A stretch of 64,000 nt of DNA from Microbulbifer sp. ALW1 (GCF_009903625.1 NZ_CP047569.1:1334501-1398500), one strand, 5' to 3'. Counted from the stretch's first letter, positions 1 to 8,655 are shown. The notes: generated by a model not told the origin, from the sequence alone. A program made the numbers and translations.

Positions 1-1
1 C

Positions 2-475
2 CTGGCCGTCAAGCCCGAGCCGGATCTGGCAGACACCATGATGATGCCCGGACTGGCGCTGATTCTGGATGCGCCGCGGCGGGGATCGCTTAAACGCGGC
101 AGCCCGATTTATTATCGGCAGGTGCAGGTGGGCAAGGTGACCGGTTACCAGCTGGGGGAACTGGCGGATCGTGTTTACATCTATTGTTATATAGAACCCG
201 AATTCCGCACCCTGGTGCGAGAGCATTCCAGGTTCTGGAATGCCAGCGGAATGGATGTGAATTTTGGCCTCAAGACCGGGCTGGATGTGCACACCGAGTC
301 TGCCCAGGCCCTGCTGGCGGGAGGCATCGCCTTCGCGACACCGGACAATCCGGAAATGGGGCTGGAAGTGGAATCTGGCAGCCACTATCCACTGTATGGC
401 AAGGCCGAGCCCGAGTGGTTGCTATGGAGCCCGAAAATCGAGCTTTACCCGGCACTGGAAGACAGTTTCAAATAA
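2..475 (+). CDS. pqiB: PqiB-like MCE-domain protein, C-terminal end (partial)
   Basis: This is the C-terminal part of a paraquat-inducible protein B/YebT-type protein, an inner-membrane-anchored periplasmic MCE protein thought to move lipids between membranes. The gene begins before the window; the reading frame is open from base 2 and stops at 475. The visible segment holds an MCE repeat: a GLALILDAP stretch, then GSPIYYRQVQVGKV, the family's typical repeat opening. The tail after the last MCE domain is short. The neighbouring pqiA-type gene would lie upstream, outside the window. The family assignment rests on these motifs; PqiB and YebT cannot be told apart from the fragment. Confidence 0.8.
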   Translation: MAVKPEPDLADTMMMPGLALILDAPRRGSLKRGSPIYYRQVQVGKVTGYQLGELADRVYIYCYIEPEFRTLVREHSRFWNASGMDVNFGLKTGLDVHTESAQALLAGGIAFATPDNPEMGLEVESGSHYPLYGKAEPEWLLWSPKIELYPALEDSFK

Positions 476-549
476 ATTTGCTCCGCAATACACGGAACAG
501 CTTTTTTTGTTGCGATCAGAGCAGAAAACAGAAGGGAAAGGAAAAACGG

Positions 550-1137
550 ATGCGTAATAGAATTAGCCGCCTGGCGTCGGGATTACTGGCCTTTGCAGGA
601 CTGGTCGGACTGGCCGGGGGCGCTCTCACAGGCTGCAGCAGTCCCACCCAGATCGATCGCATCGAATCGCGCACGCCGCCGGTCAGCTTCCAGACCTACG
701 CCTGGGGTACTGAAGTGTTGAGTGCCGACACCGGAGCCCCGGCGCAGCTGGTGGAGCTGGATACCGAGCTGCGCCAGACCCTCGGCGCGCTGCTGCAGTC
801 CCGCGGCTACCGACAGGTACAGGGGGTGGATAATGCGCAGATGGTGGTGGACTACCAGATCGCGGTAGTGGAAGAAGAATTTGCCGGTGATCCCACCAAC
901 GAAAGCTGGGATGCGCAATTCGACAGCAACGCCCAGTCCGGGGTGGTGGAATTGCCTTCGCGCACCGGTGCGCCGCGGGTCACGCTGTCTGTGGGCATCG
1001 GCCCGCAAAATGCCATGCCCATCTGGGGCGGCAGCGCCACCAAGTTGATGGTGCGCCCGGAGGACAAGAACGAACGCCAGCGCATCCTCAACAAGGCCAT
1101 TGGGGAATTACTGCAGGATTTACCACCGGCCTCTTGA
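550..1137 (+). CDS. DUF4136-type lipoprotein
   Basis: This is a predicted 195-residue outer-membrane or periplasmic lipoprotein. The N-terminus has basic residues (MRNRISR), a hydrophobic stretch and a lipobox ending GALTGC, so Cys is the likely lipidated residue after signal peptidase II cleavage. The rest fits the DUF4136 pattern: an early TYAWG segment, then helices with LGALLQSRGYRQV, and a DYQIAV strand. The reading frame is open far upstream, but the ATG at 550 follows a GGAAAGG-like ribosome site and begins the signal peptide, so it was chosen. The function of the family is unknown. A second, diverged DUF4136 gene follows at 1255. Confidence 0.7.
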   Translation: MRNRISRLASGLLAFAGLVGLAGGALTGCSSPTQIDRIESRTPPVSFQTYAWGTEVLSADTGAPAQLVELDTELRQTLGALLQSRGYRQVQGVDNAQMVVDYQIAVVEEEFAGDPTNESWDAQFDSNAQSGVVELPSRTGAPRVTLSVGIGPQNAMPIWGGSATKLMVRPEDKNERQRILNKAIGELLQDLPPAS

Positions 1138-1254
1138 CCGGTAGGCTTTCCAGTGAGCGGCCGCTGATGGCCAGTGCTCGGATAATCAACCAATAACAGT
1201 TTCGGCAGGGACGCCGGTGCTCCAAACGCATACCAACGCATCGCGGGAGAACAC

Positions 1255-1821
1255 ATGGCTTTGCTGCTTAAATTTCGTACGGCTGCCCTGCTGGGGCTGA
1301 TTCTGGCCCTGGGGCTCACGGGCTGTACAACCCCCAACCCGGTGGCCGTGGACTACGACCCATCGTTCAAATTCGCCAACCTGCGCAGCTACTACCTGCT
1401 CGACACCCTGGCCAATGGCCCTGTTTCGCCCTTCGAAAGCAAGCGTGCCAGCCAGGCCGTCGACGACATCCTCAAGGGAAGCTACCAGCCCGCAGCCAGC
1501 CGTGACCAGGCGGACTTCCTGGTGCGGGTACAGCTGTTCAGCACCGATAAAGTGGCGGTCTACGACGACCCCTTCAGCATTTACGGCGGCTACCGCTACT
1601 TCGGTTTTGGATGGCGGGCCCCGCTGCGGGTGCGTGAATACCGTGAATCCACCCTGATTGTGGATGTGCTGTCGCCGGAAGAGGCCCCCCTGTGGCGGGG
1701 CAGCATGCCCACGGTAGCGGGGCGCTACGAGTCGCCGGACCAGCAATTGCTGCAGCTGCGCGAAGAGGCCGCCCTGATTCTTGCACGCTTCCCACCTTAC
1801 AATGATGTCGGTTACGACTGA
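1255..1821 (+). CDS. DUF4136 lipoprotein
   Basis: This predicted 188-residue lipoprotein has a hydrophobic leader and the lipobox LGLTGC near residue 24. The mature part starts with the DUF4136 hallmark of a Tyr-Asp-Pro-Ser-Phe segment (VDYDPSFKFANLRSYYLLD), and its C-terminus includes an FPP motif. It lies 118 bases after another DUF4136-like gene and 30 bases before nudF, so the three may be co-transcribed. The pair probably arose by duplication, but sequence identity between them is low by eye. Function is unknown; it is presumably an envelope protein. Confidence 0.75.
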   Translation: MALLLKFRTAALLGLILALGLTGCTTPNPVAVDYDPSFKFANLRSYYLLDTLANGPVSPFESKRASQAVDDILKGSYQPAASRDQADFLVRVQLFSTDKVAVYDDPFSIYGGYRYFGFGWRAPLRVREYRESTLIVDVLSPEEAPLWRGSMPTVAGRYESPDQQLLQLREEAALILARFPPYNDVGYD

Positions 1822-1851
1822 TTGTCCGTTTTCGATTGGGAAGAATCTTGC

Positions 1852-2496
1852 ATGAGCAGTGATAAAACGGACCTCAAACCGCAGTTCACCCGCGGTGCGG
1901 TGGATATCCTGTCCCGCAAAACAGTCTACGACGGTTTTTTCAAGATGCACAAACTGCGCCTGCGCCACCGCCTCTACCGCGGTGGCTGGGGTGGCGAAAT
2001 GGAACGCGAGCTGTTTGTACGCGGGCATGCGGTGGGGGTGCTGTTGTTCGACCCCGAACACCAGTTGGTGGCACTCATCGAGCAGTTTCGCATTGGCGCC
2101 CTGGAGCGCGAGGCGGGTCCCTGGTGCCTGGAGGTGGTAGCCGGCATGGTCGAAGAGGGCGAGTCCCTGGAAGACGTCGCCCGGCGCGAACTGCAGGAAG
2201 AGGCCGGCCTGGAGGTGCAGGAACTGCACTTTATCCGCAGTTACCTGCCGAGCCCCGGCGGAACCTGCGAGCGGATGCACCTTTTTTGTGCCTGTGCTGA
2301 CTTGCGCGGGATCGAGGGCCATTTCGGGCTGGCGGAGGAGCACGAGGACATACGCCTGCGGGTATTCCCTCTGGAGACGGTATTGGAGGCAGTAAACAGC
2401 GCTGATGACGCCATCGACAATGCCGCCAGTATCATCAGCCTGCAGTGGCTGCAGCTGAATCGGTCACGGCTGGAAACGGGAGCGACGCGCGGCTGA
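1852..2496 (+). CDS. nudF: ADP-ribose pyrophosphatase (Nudix hydrolase)
   Basis: This 214-residue enzyme should hydrolyse ADP-ribose to AMP and ribose 5-phosphate in the cytoplasm. The Nudix box is complete, running from GMVEEGE through ARRELQEEAGLEV with the metal-binding REL-EE core. The N-terminal strand domain (KTVYDGFFKMHKLRLRH) is typical of the NudF dimer. A TTG start at 1822 is possible, but the ATG at 1852 has a GGGAAG ribosome site at proper distance and was preferred. It starts the block nudF-yqiB-cpdA-yqiA-parE, the same order as in Escherichia coli, which strengthens the call. Confidence 0.92.
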   Translation: MSSDKTDLKPQFTRGAVDILSRKTVYDGFFKMHKLRLRHRLYRGGWGGEMERELFVRGHAVGVLLFDPEHQLVALIEQFRIGALEREAGPWCLEVVAGMVEEGESLEDVARRELQEEAGLEVQELHFIRSYLPSPGGTCERMHLFCACADLRGIEGHFGLAEEHEDIRLRVFPLETVLEAVNSADDAIDNAASIISLQWLQLNRSRLETGATRG

Positions 2497-2656
2497 ATGG
2501 TTGCAGCTTTTGCGACCAATTTCCGCGGTATTGCACGGATATTGCACCCGCACAGTGGTGATATGACAAGAATGCGACCAATGGCGCCGGCAATCGGTGG
2601 TGGCGCGGATATTTTGAGAGATGAATCACGGCGCGAACTCAACAGGAGTGTCGATA

Positions 2657-3178
2657 ATGGCGGTACCGGCAGGCACTGGCCGCAGCAAGGCGGCATCACA
2701 GATCCGGACGATCGCAAAAGAGCGATTTCGTGTGGATCTGCCCACCTATCATGCAGACTGTGATGCCAATTATCTGCGCCTGTGCAAATTGATGCCGGAG
2801 CTCGCAAGTAACCAAAGCTGGCGCTACCAGATGCCCGACGGCACCCTGGAAGTGGCGGTGCTGGAGCGCAGCAGGTACACCACAGAGGTGAGCCTGCAAT
2901 CCTCCGCGCCGGAACCCGGCAGCAAGGACAAAAACTGGCTGGCTCCGCCTCCCATTACCGTGCGCCTGTATCACGATGCGCGCATGGCGGAAGTGGTGGC
3001 GGTGGACGGTCAGGGGCCGATCGGTGGCGACGGACTGAATTTCAGCTATCCCAACCCGGCCATGCACAGTGAAGACGAGCGCCAACAGGTCAACCGGTTC
3101 CTGAGCGAATGGTTGGCTCATTGCCTGGCAAATGGACGCGCGGAAGTCGACTTCACCCTGGGTGGTCGGCGCATCTGA
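2657..3178 (+). CDS. yqiB: DUF1249 family protein (YqiB-like)
   Basis: This 173-residue cytoplasmic protein belongs to the DUF1249/YqiB family. Family signatures are the N-terminal DCDANYLRLCKLMP segment and the strand pattern around VEVLERSRYTTEVSL and PPITVRLYHDARMAEVV. The ATG at 2657 was chosen because an AGGAG ribosome site sits 9 bases upstream. Function is unknown in all members. Its place between nudF and cpdA is conserved in many gammaproteobacteria, which is the strongest evidence for the symbol. Confidence 0.85.
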   Translation: MAVPAGTGRSKAASQIRTIAKERFRVDLPTYHADCDANYLRLCKLMPELASNQSWRYQMPDGTLEVAVLERSRYTTEVSLQSSAPEPGSKDKNWLAPPPITVRLYHDARMAEVVAVDGQGPIGGDGLNFSYPNPAMHSEDERQQVNRFLSEWLAHCLANGRAEVDFTLGGRRI

Positions 3179-3246
3179 ATCCTGCGGACGAGATAGAAAG
3201 CCGGGCATCGCACAAGCGTACATGGATGTTTCGGCAAGGTGAGAAA

Positions 3247-4050
3247 GTGAATAACGCGGCAGTAGAACCAGCAAATCGGCTGATCCAGATAACCGACCCC
3301 CATGTTGGCGGCCGGCCGGATTATCAGTTGCTGGGCCTGGATACTGGCCGCACACTGGACGAAGTGCTCACGGCCGTCGCCGGCAGTGCTGACGCCCCTG
3401 AGCTGATGATCGTCACCGGTGATGTCTCTGCCAACGGCTCTGAAGCCGCCTACCGCCGTTTTCTGCACAAGATGCAGCCGGTCACCACCCCCTGGTTCTG
3501 GTTGCCCGGCAACCACGATAATCCCCAGCGCATGGATGAAATCGCCCCCAGAAGGCGCCCGGAAGTGGTGGCTTTGGGTAACTGGCGTCTGTTATTGCTG
3601 GATACCAGCGTGCCCGGGCAAATCTGCGGTGGTTTCAGTGCCGCTGAGCTGGCGCGTATCGAACAGCTGATTGCCAGCCACAGCGAGCATCCCCTGTTGC
3701 TGATGATGCACCACCAGCCGGTACCCGTTGGCAGCCACTGGATCGATGGCCATATGCTGCGTGAAGGGCGCGAAGCCTTTATCGAACTGGTGCGCGGGGC
3801 GGACAATGTGCGAGCCATTGCCTGGGGACACGTCCACCAGCAGTACGATAGTCAGCTGGATCATATTGGCCTGCACGCCACCCCTTCCACCTCGGTGCAG
3901 TTCACCCCCGGCAGCGGCCCTTTCGCCGTGGACAGTGAAATGCCCGGCTACCGCTGGTTTGAACTCAACGACGACGGCAGCTACAGCACCGGGGTCGAGC
4001 GCGTCGCTATCGCCGAATACAGCGTGGATCTGGCCTCTTCCGGATACTGA
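3247..4050 (+). CDS. cpdA: 3',5'-cyclic-AMP phosphodiesterase
   Basis: This 267-residue metallophosphoesterase should hydrolyse cAMP to 5'-AMP and so lower Crp activity. Metal-ligand motifs are present in order: TDPHVGG, VTGDVS, PGNHDN, MMHHQPVPVGS and AWGHVHQQYD. A GTG start at 3247 follows AAGGTGAG and gives a length close to E. coli CpdA (275 residues); ATG 3226 is an alternative 7 codons earlier. It follows yqiB by 68 bases within the conserved nudF-parE block. The first metal motif reads TDPHV rather than the common TDTHL, which is tolerated in the family. Confidence 0.9.
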   Translation: MNNAAVEPANRLIQITDPHVGGRPDYQLLGLDTGRTLDEVLTAVAGSADAPELMIVTGDVSANGSEAAYRRFLHKMQPVTTPWFWLPGNHDNPQRMDEIAPRRRPEVVALGNWRLLLLDTSVPGQICGGFSAAELARIEQLIASHSEHPLLLMMHHQPVPVGSHWIDGHMLREGREAFIELVRGADNVRAIAWGHVHQQYDSQLDHIGLHATPSTSVQFTPGSGPFAVDSEMPGYRWFELNDDGSYSTGVERVAIAEYSVDLASSGY

Positions 4051-4252
4051 TCCCGGCTTTTCCAATGGAAGCAGGATGATCGGTCATTTCACCGTTAAAC
4101 CTGCCTTTCGTGACTTCGTGATCTATTTTTATTTTAGAATGGCACCTGAATTCGCGGTTTAGCGGTACCGGGTTCAATGGCTGGTCAGGATCGATCACCT
4201 TTGGCCGCCTGATATTTTCTTGTACTTTCGTACTTCAGGAAGTGAGGTCACC

Positions 4253-4951
4253 ATGCTAACAATTTATCGCAAACTTCTTTCTTGGCCATTTCTCTCTAGG
4301 CCGTCTCTCTCCGGGTTACTCCTCTCCCTCTCCCTTGCGCTGCTCGGCGGTTGTGTCCAGCAGGCGACAGTTACCCCGCAAGATACCGAAGACGGCCTGC
4401 TGCCGCGCCAAACCGGGCTGGATAGTGTCAGTGCTGCCTATGCCTTTGACCTGAGTGGCGCCAAGGTTTATCTCGAGCCGGTCAATGTGGCTTACAGCCG
4501 GCGCTTTCCCGGCGCAGGCTCTCCCCTGAGAGCCAAGGACTACGAGCTGGACCAGAAGGATATAGCCCGCCTCCAGGACCTGATGGGGCAGACGTTGACC
4601 GAGCGCTTCCTGGCGCCGCGCCAAAGTGTGTTGGTGAGCGATAAAGCACAGGCGGATTACGTTCTGCAGCTGGATCTGAGCAGCTTCTCACTGGGCGCAC
4701 CGCTGGATCCGCAACCCTGGCTGTGGCGGGTGTATACCGACCAGAGTGCTTACGGTGTGCTCTCCGGTGAGCTGCAGGATAGCAACGGCAATGCGGTGAT
4801 GCGCTTCAGCGACCGCCGTGATATCGGGGAGAACTTTGGTAGCCTCGGCCCCAACGGCCGCTTCGAACGTTTTACCAGTGTCACCTTCTGGACCGACATG
4901 AAAACCGATATGCGCCGCGCATTTGCCAGCCTGGATAAGTCGCTGCAGTAA
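4253..4951 (+). CDS. Predicted lipoprotein (possibly DUF3313-like)
   Basis: This is a 232-residue predicted lipoprotein. The N-terminus has a long hydrophobic leader and a lipobox ending LLGGC near residue 34. The mature domain contains YLEPVNVAYSRRF and an AQADYVLQLDLSSF strand, a layout seen in DUF3313-type envelope lipoproteins, but the match is weak. The ATG at 4253 follows GGAAGTGAGG. The gene is inserted between cpdA and yqiA, which are neighbours in E. coli, and is preceded by about 200 bases of non-coding sequence, so it probably has its own promoter. Function is unknown. Confidence 0.65.
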   Translation: MLTIYRKLLSWPFLSRPSLSGLLLSLSLALLGGCVQQATVTPQDTEDGLLPRQTGLDSVSAAYAFDLSGAKVYLEPVNVAYSRRFPGAGSPLRAKDYELDQKDIARLQDLMGQTLTERFLAPRQSVLVSDKAQADYVLQLDLSSFSLGAPLDPQPWLWRVYTDQSAYGVLSGELQDSNGNAVMRFSDRRDIGENFGSLGPNGRFERFTSVTFWTDMKTDMRRAFASLDKSLQ

Positions 4952-4998
4952 CAGCCTGGTTGCTACAACCTCACCATAACCTCGCCATTTGGGGTAAA

Positions 4999-5022
4999 GC
5001 CGCCGGTACTTATGCCGGCGGC
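4999..5022 (+). terminator. Hairpin between lipoprotein gene and yqiA
   Basis: An 8-bp stem (4999-5006 with 5015-5022, GCCGCCGG) closes an 8-nt loop. No T-run follows, so it is at best a weak or Rho-assisted terminator for the lipoprotein gene. Confidence 0.35.
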
Positions 5023-5027
5023 ATCGC

Positions 5028-5033
5028 TATAAT
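5028..5033 (+). promoter_or_regulatory. Perfect TATAAT -10 box just before yqiA
   Basis: TATAAT ends 8 bases before the yqiA ATG at 5042, so transcription would begin at or within a few bases of the start codon. No ribosome site is visible in the intervening CCCCGCCC. No good -35 box is seen at the expected spacing. Confidence 0.45.
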
Positions 5034-5041
5034 CCCCGCCC

Positions 5042-5671
5042 ATGTCACACCCACAATTCTCTAGCGAACGCCCGCTGCTGATTTATCTGCACGGCTTCCT
5101 GTCATCGCCGCAGTCCTACAAATGCGAGCTGCTCAAAGCCTGGTTGCTTGAGCATCGCCCGGACATCGTCTTTTACGCCCCGCTGGTGTCGCCCTATCCC
5201 GGCGAAGCTTCGGTTGTGCTGGGTAAAATATTGCAGGACTCTATAGGCAACCACCTGGGGCCCATCGGTCTGGTAGGTAGCTCCATGGGGGGCTTCTGGA
5301 GTACCTGGCTGGCCGAGCAGCACCGGCTACCGGCGGTACTGGTCAATCCCGCGGTCAAACCCTCGCGCTTCATGCCCAAATACCTGGGGCAGGACTTGCA
5401 GCCCTACAGTGGAGAAATGCAGACCTATCGCCTTGCCCCCGAAGATGTGGATAAGATGCGGCAACTGGAAGGCAGCGTGGTTGCGCCACTGGCGGGCCGC
5501 TACTGGTTACTGGCCCAGCGCGGGGACGAGACCCTCGACTGCCGTGAGGCGGAGCAGTTTTATCAAGGACAGCGGCAAACGGTGGAAGAGGGCGGTGACC
5601 ACAGCTTCCAGGGATTTGCCCGCTATGCCGAGGCACTGGTAGATTTCCTATTTCCGCCAGACAACAATTAG
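5042..5671 (+). CDS. yqiA: YqiA-family alpha/beta-hydrolase (esterase)
   Basis: This 209-residue cytoplasmic protein has the UPF0227/YqiA fold. It shows the opening LIYLHGFLSSPQS, the nucleophile elbow GSSMGGFWS with the serine at its centre, and a late GDHSFQGF with the catalytic histidine. YqiA of E. coli has been reported to hydrolyse palmitoyl-CoA and nitrophenyl esters; the physiological substrate is not settled. The ATG at 5042 has no visible ribosome site and lies right behind a TATAAT box, suggesting a leaderless transcript. parE starts 94 bases downstream. Confidence 0.88.
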   Translation: MSHPQFSSERPLLIYLHGFLSSPQSYKCELLKAWLLEHRPDIVFYAPLVSPYPGEASVVLGKILQDSIGNHLGPIGLVGSSMGGFWSTWLAEQHRLPAVLVNPAVKPSRFMPKYLGQDLQPYSGEMQTYRLAPEDVDKMRQLEGSVVAPLAGRYWLLAQRGDETLDCREAEQFYQGQRQTVEEGGDHSFQGFARYAEALVDFLFPPDNN

Positions 5672-5765
5672 ATAGAAGATCTAGGACAATCGCTCATAAC
5701 GAGCACTGAGCAAAAAACAACGAATAAGCATCAGCAGTAGGCACCCCGAGGGGTGAGCAGAAATT

Positions 5766-7652
5766 ATGGCCAATTATTCCGCTGAAGATATCGAGGTACT
5801 AACGGGGCTGGACCCGGTGAAAAAACGCCCGGGTATGTATACCGATACCACCCGACCGAATCACCTGGCTCAGGAAGTCATCGATAACAGTGTCGACGAA
5901 GCCCTTGCCGGCCACGCCAAAAAAATCGAGGTGGTACTGCACAAGGATCACTCCCTGTCGGTCAGCGACGATGGTCGCGGCATGCCGGTGGATATTCACC
6001 CGGAACAGGGGCGTCCCGGGGTGGAGGTGATCCTGTCGACCCTGCATGCGGGGGGCAAATTTTCCAACAAGAATTACCAGTTCTCCGGCGGTCTTCACGG
6101 CGTGGGTGTATCGGTGGTTAACGCGCTGTCGAAAGTGGTGGAAGTCACCATTCAGCGCGACGGCCAGGTGCATCGTATTGGCTTCCAGAATGGTGACAAG
6201 GCCTCCGATCTCGAAGTGATCGGCGAGTGCGGCAAACGCACCACCGGCACCAGCATCCGTTTTCTGCCGGACCCGAAGTATTTCGACTCCAACAAATTTT
6301 CGGTACCGCGCCTGCGCCACCTGCTGCGCGCCAAGGCGGTGCTTTGCCCCGGTCTCTCCGTCACCTTTATCAATGAGCAGGACGGCGAATCCGATCAGTG
6401 GTACTACGAAGACGGCCTCAAGGATTACCTGGCCGCGGCCAATCAGGGCTGGGAAGTGCTGCCGGCCGAGCCCTTTGTCGGCAACTTTTCTGCGCAGACA
6501 GAAGCAGCAGACTGGGCGGTGCAGTGGCTGCCTGAAGGCGGCGAAGTCACCGCCGAGTCCTACGTTAACCTGATCCCCACCGCCCAGGGCGGCACCCACG
6601 TCAACGGCCTGCGCGCCGGCCTGCTGGATGCCATGCGCGAGTACTGCGAAATCCGCAATCTGTTACCGCGCGGGGTTAAACTCGGGCCGGAAGATATCTG
6701 GGGTCAGTGCTCTTACGTGCTCTCCGCCAAACTCGCCGACCCGCAATTCTCCGGTCAGACCAAGGAGCGCCTCAGTTCCCGTGAGGCCACTGCGTTTATT
6801 TCCGGTGTGGCCAAAGATGCGTTTGGCCTGTGGCTGAACCAGCACACCGAAGACGGCGACAAGCTCGCCGAACTCTGTATCAGCAACGCACAAAAGCGCC
6901 TGCGTTCGGCGAAAAAAGTCGCGCGTAAAAAAGTCACCCAGGGCCCTGCGCTGCCGGGCAAACTGGCCGACTGCTCCAGCGGTGATACCAGCCGCTCGGA
7001 ACTCTTTCTGGTGGAAGGTGACTCCGCCGGCGGTTCTGCCAAGCAGGCCCGCGACCGCGAATTCCAGGCCATCATGCCCCTGCGCGGTAAAATCCTGAAC
7101 ACCTGGGAAGTGGACTCCAACGAGATTCTTGCCAGCCAGGAAGTGCACGATATCGCCGTCGCGCTCGGCGTAGACCCGGGCAGCGACAACCTGGAAGGCC
7201 TGCGCTACAACAAAATCTGTATCCTTGCGGATGCCGACTCCGATGGTCTGCACATTGCGACCCTGCTGTGTGCACTCTTCCTGCGTCACTTCCGCCCGCT
7301 GGTCACCAATGGCCATGTGTATGTTGCTATGCCACCGCTGTTCCGTATCGACATCGGTAAAGACGTCTACTACGCACTGGACGACGCCGAGCGCCAGGGC
7401 ATTCTCGATCGCATTGCCGCGGAGAAAAAGAAAGGCAAGATCCAGGTAACCCGCTTTAAAGGGTTGGGTGAAATGAACCCGCTGCAATTGCGCGAGACCA
7501 CCATGGACCCCAACACCCGCCGTCTGGTGCAGCTGTTTATCGATGCTGGCGACGACAGTAATCAGTTGCTGGATATGTTGCTCGCGAAGAAGCGCGCGGG
7601 AGACAGAAAACAGTGGCTGGAGAGCAAGGGCAACCTTGCCGAAGTCAGCTAA
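5766..7652 (+). CDS. parE: DNA topoisomerase IV subunit B
   Basis: This 628-residue ATPase subunit of topoisomerase IV, which unlinks daughter chromosomes together with ParC, is full length (E. coli 630). The GHKL ATP site is visible as EVIDNSVDEA, DDGRGMPVD and GGLHGVGVSVVNALS. The TOPRIM domain shows LVEGDSAGGSAKQ and the metal-binding LADADSDGLHIATL. It lacks the extra C-terminal insertion found in many GyrB proteins, and its place next to yqiA supports ParE over GyrB. A strong intrinsic terminator follows immediately. Confidence 0.97.
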   Translation: MANYSAEDIEVLTGLDPVKKRPGMYTDTTRPNHLAQEVIDNSVDEALAGHAKKIEVVLHKDHSLSVSDDGRGMPVDIHPEQGRPGVEVILSTLHAGGKFSNKNYQFSGGLHGVGVSVVNALSKVVEVTIQRDGQVHRIGFQNGDKASDLEVIGECGKRTTGTSIRFLPDPKYFDSNKFSVPRLRHLLRAKAVLCPGLSVTFINEQDGESDQWYYEDGLKDYLAAANQGWEVLPAEPFVGNFSAQTEAADWAVQWLPEGGEVTAESYVNLIPTAQGGTHVNGLRAGLLDAMREYCEIRNLLPRGVKLGPEDIWGQCSYVLSAKLADPQFSGQTKERLSSREATAFISGVAKDAFGLWLNQHTEDGDKLAELCISNAQKRLRSAKKVARKKVTQGPALPGKLADCSSGDTSRSELFLVEGDSAGGSAKQARDREFQAIMPLRGKILNTWEVDSNEILASQEVHDIAVALGVDPGSDNLEGLRYNKICILADADSDGLHIATLLCALFLRHFRPLVTNGHVYVAMPPLFRIDIGKDVYYALDDAERQGILDRIAAEKKKGKIQVTRFKGLGEMNPLQLRETTMDPNTRRLVQLFIDAGDDSNQLLDMLLAKKRAGDRKQWLESKGNLAEVS

Positions 7653-7655
7653 AGA

Positions 7656-7683
7656 TAAAGCCCCGCAATGCGGGGCTTTATTG
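7656..7683 (+). terminator. Intrinsic terminator of parE
   Basis: An 11-bp perfect stem (7656-7666 with 7670-7680, TAAAGCCCCGC) and a 3-nt loop AAT, followed by TTGTTTT, begin 3 bases after the parE stop. Confidence 0.9.
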
Positions 7684-7747
7684 TTTTGGGCAGAAATGGT
7701 GGCAGCCTGGATAGGCGCCCGCCGCCCCTGCAGCGAGTATCAGGAAA

Positions 7748-8083
7748 ATGAGAACCCGGCGAAGAAGAGTGCTCAGTAAAAAATATCGGCTTGTGACAAT
7801 AATGGCTATGGCAGTTACGTTGCTGACGGGGGCTGTAGCGCTATTCGTTAGTGAAGGGTTTTGCAGCAAAAGACATAATGGTCTTTATTGCCATACCGGA
7901 ACTAGCCAACTCTTCCTGAGCTGTTTCCTGGCCTGTTTGGCAATTTCTCTGCTCGTTGGCTTTTTTGAAGTTTACTCTGGCAAGAAAATTGTTTTTTTAA
8001 AGTCCAATTTATCAATGGCTATTGCTTTGCTAAGTATGCCGTTACTTTGGTTGAGTATGTATTTTGCGGATCCTAATGCCTGA
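7748..8083 (+). CDS. Hypothetical membrane protein
   Basis: This 111-residue product is not recognised. It has a basic N-terminus (MRTRRRRVLSKKYR) and three predicted membrane segments at about residues 15-34, 53-73 and 88-105. A small loop contains a GFCSKRHNGLYCH sequence with two cysteines that could pair. The gene is visibly richer in A and T than its neighbours. No clear Shine-Dalgarno site precedes the ATG. A second unrecognised gene follows 20 bases downstream, so the two may form a unit. Confidence 0.5.
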   Translation: MRTRRRRVLSKKYRLVTIMAMAVTLLTGAVALFVSEGFCSKRHNGLYCHTGTSQLFLSCFLACLAISLLVGFFEVYSGKKIVFLKSNLSMAIALLSMPLLWLSMYFADPNA

Positions 8084-8103
8084 CAATCGAAGCTGCCAAC
8101 GCG

Positions 8104-8583
8104 GTGAGTGTCGGTGTGTATGGATATATACATAATGTAATTCAATCTTCCTTTCTGGTAATCACTGCCGTGCAGTATTTTAAAAAGACTCGAAAACTAC
8201 TTTGGAATGCCGGGGCAGCTGTTTTCTTTACCTACGTGGGGTTTCAGTGTGTTTTTGCAGCATTGGAACTGAGCGGTGTTGATTTTCCTGAAATCTGTAA
8301 AAATACGGAAGTTGTCAGTGTGCCATCTCCAGATGGCAATAAAGTTGCCAGGATCGGTTATTCAGATTGCGGTGCATTCACCCGGGTCCAGACCGGTGTT
8401 CTGCTTGTCGACCTGAAAAGTGGCGAGGAATACGGCGGTATTTTCGGTATTGATTCTGAGCCCGGTGATCTCAGGGTTAGCTGGGAGAGTGACAAACTTC
8501 TGGTGTTCTCCAATTTTCCAATGGAAAAGCTTCTGTGGTTCAATCAGAAACCATTTTCCGGGGTGAAATTCAGGATTCAATAG
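8104..8583 (+). CDS. Hypothetical protein with N-terminal membrane segments
   Basis: This is an unrecognised 159-residue protein starting with GTG; there is no in-frame ATG nearby. Two hydrophobic stretches (about residues 10-24 and 33-55) would anchor it in the membrane, leaving a C-terminal domain outside. That domain contains SPDGNKVARIGYSDCGAF, a pattern seen in small lipoprotein-like or DUF5412-like proteins where a Ser-Pro-Asp-Gly turn starts a strand and a DCGA motif follows. It is AT-rich like its upstream neighbour. Confidence 0.45.
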   Translation: MSVGVYGYIHNVIQSSFLVITAVQYFKKTRKLLWNAGAAVFFTYVGFQCVFAALELSGVDFPEICKNTEVVSVPSPDGNKVARIGYSDCGAFTRVQTGVLLVDLKSGEEYGGIFGIDSEPGDLRVSWESDKLLVFSNFPMEKLLWFNQKPFSGVKFRIQ

Positions 8584-8655
8584 GCGTTCGTAGATATCCT
8601 GTCAGGTGGGCCGCGATTTGGGCCGTCAATGTTTATGGATCTAGAGTGTTAAAAA

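Noticed and set aside
1186..2343. A 385-codon minus-strand open frame opposite DUF4136 and nudF genes
   Set aside because: It covers two well-supported plus-strand genes and shows no motif.
5766..7652. GyrB instead of ParE
   Set aside because: Length, lack of the GyrB-type insertion and the yqiA-parE neighbourhood all favour ParE.
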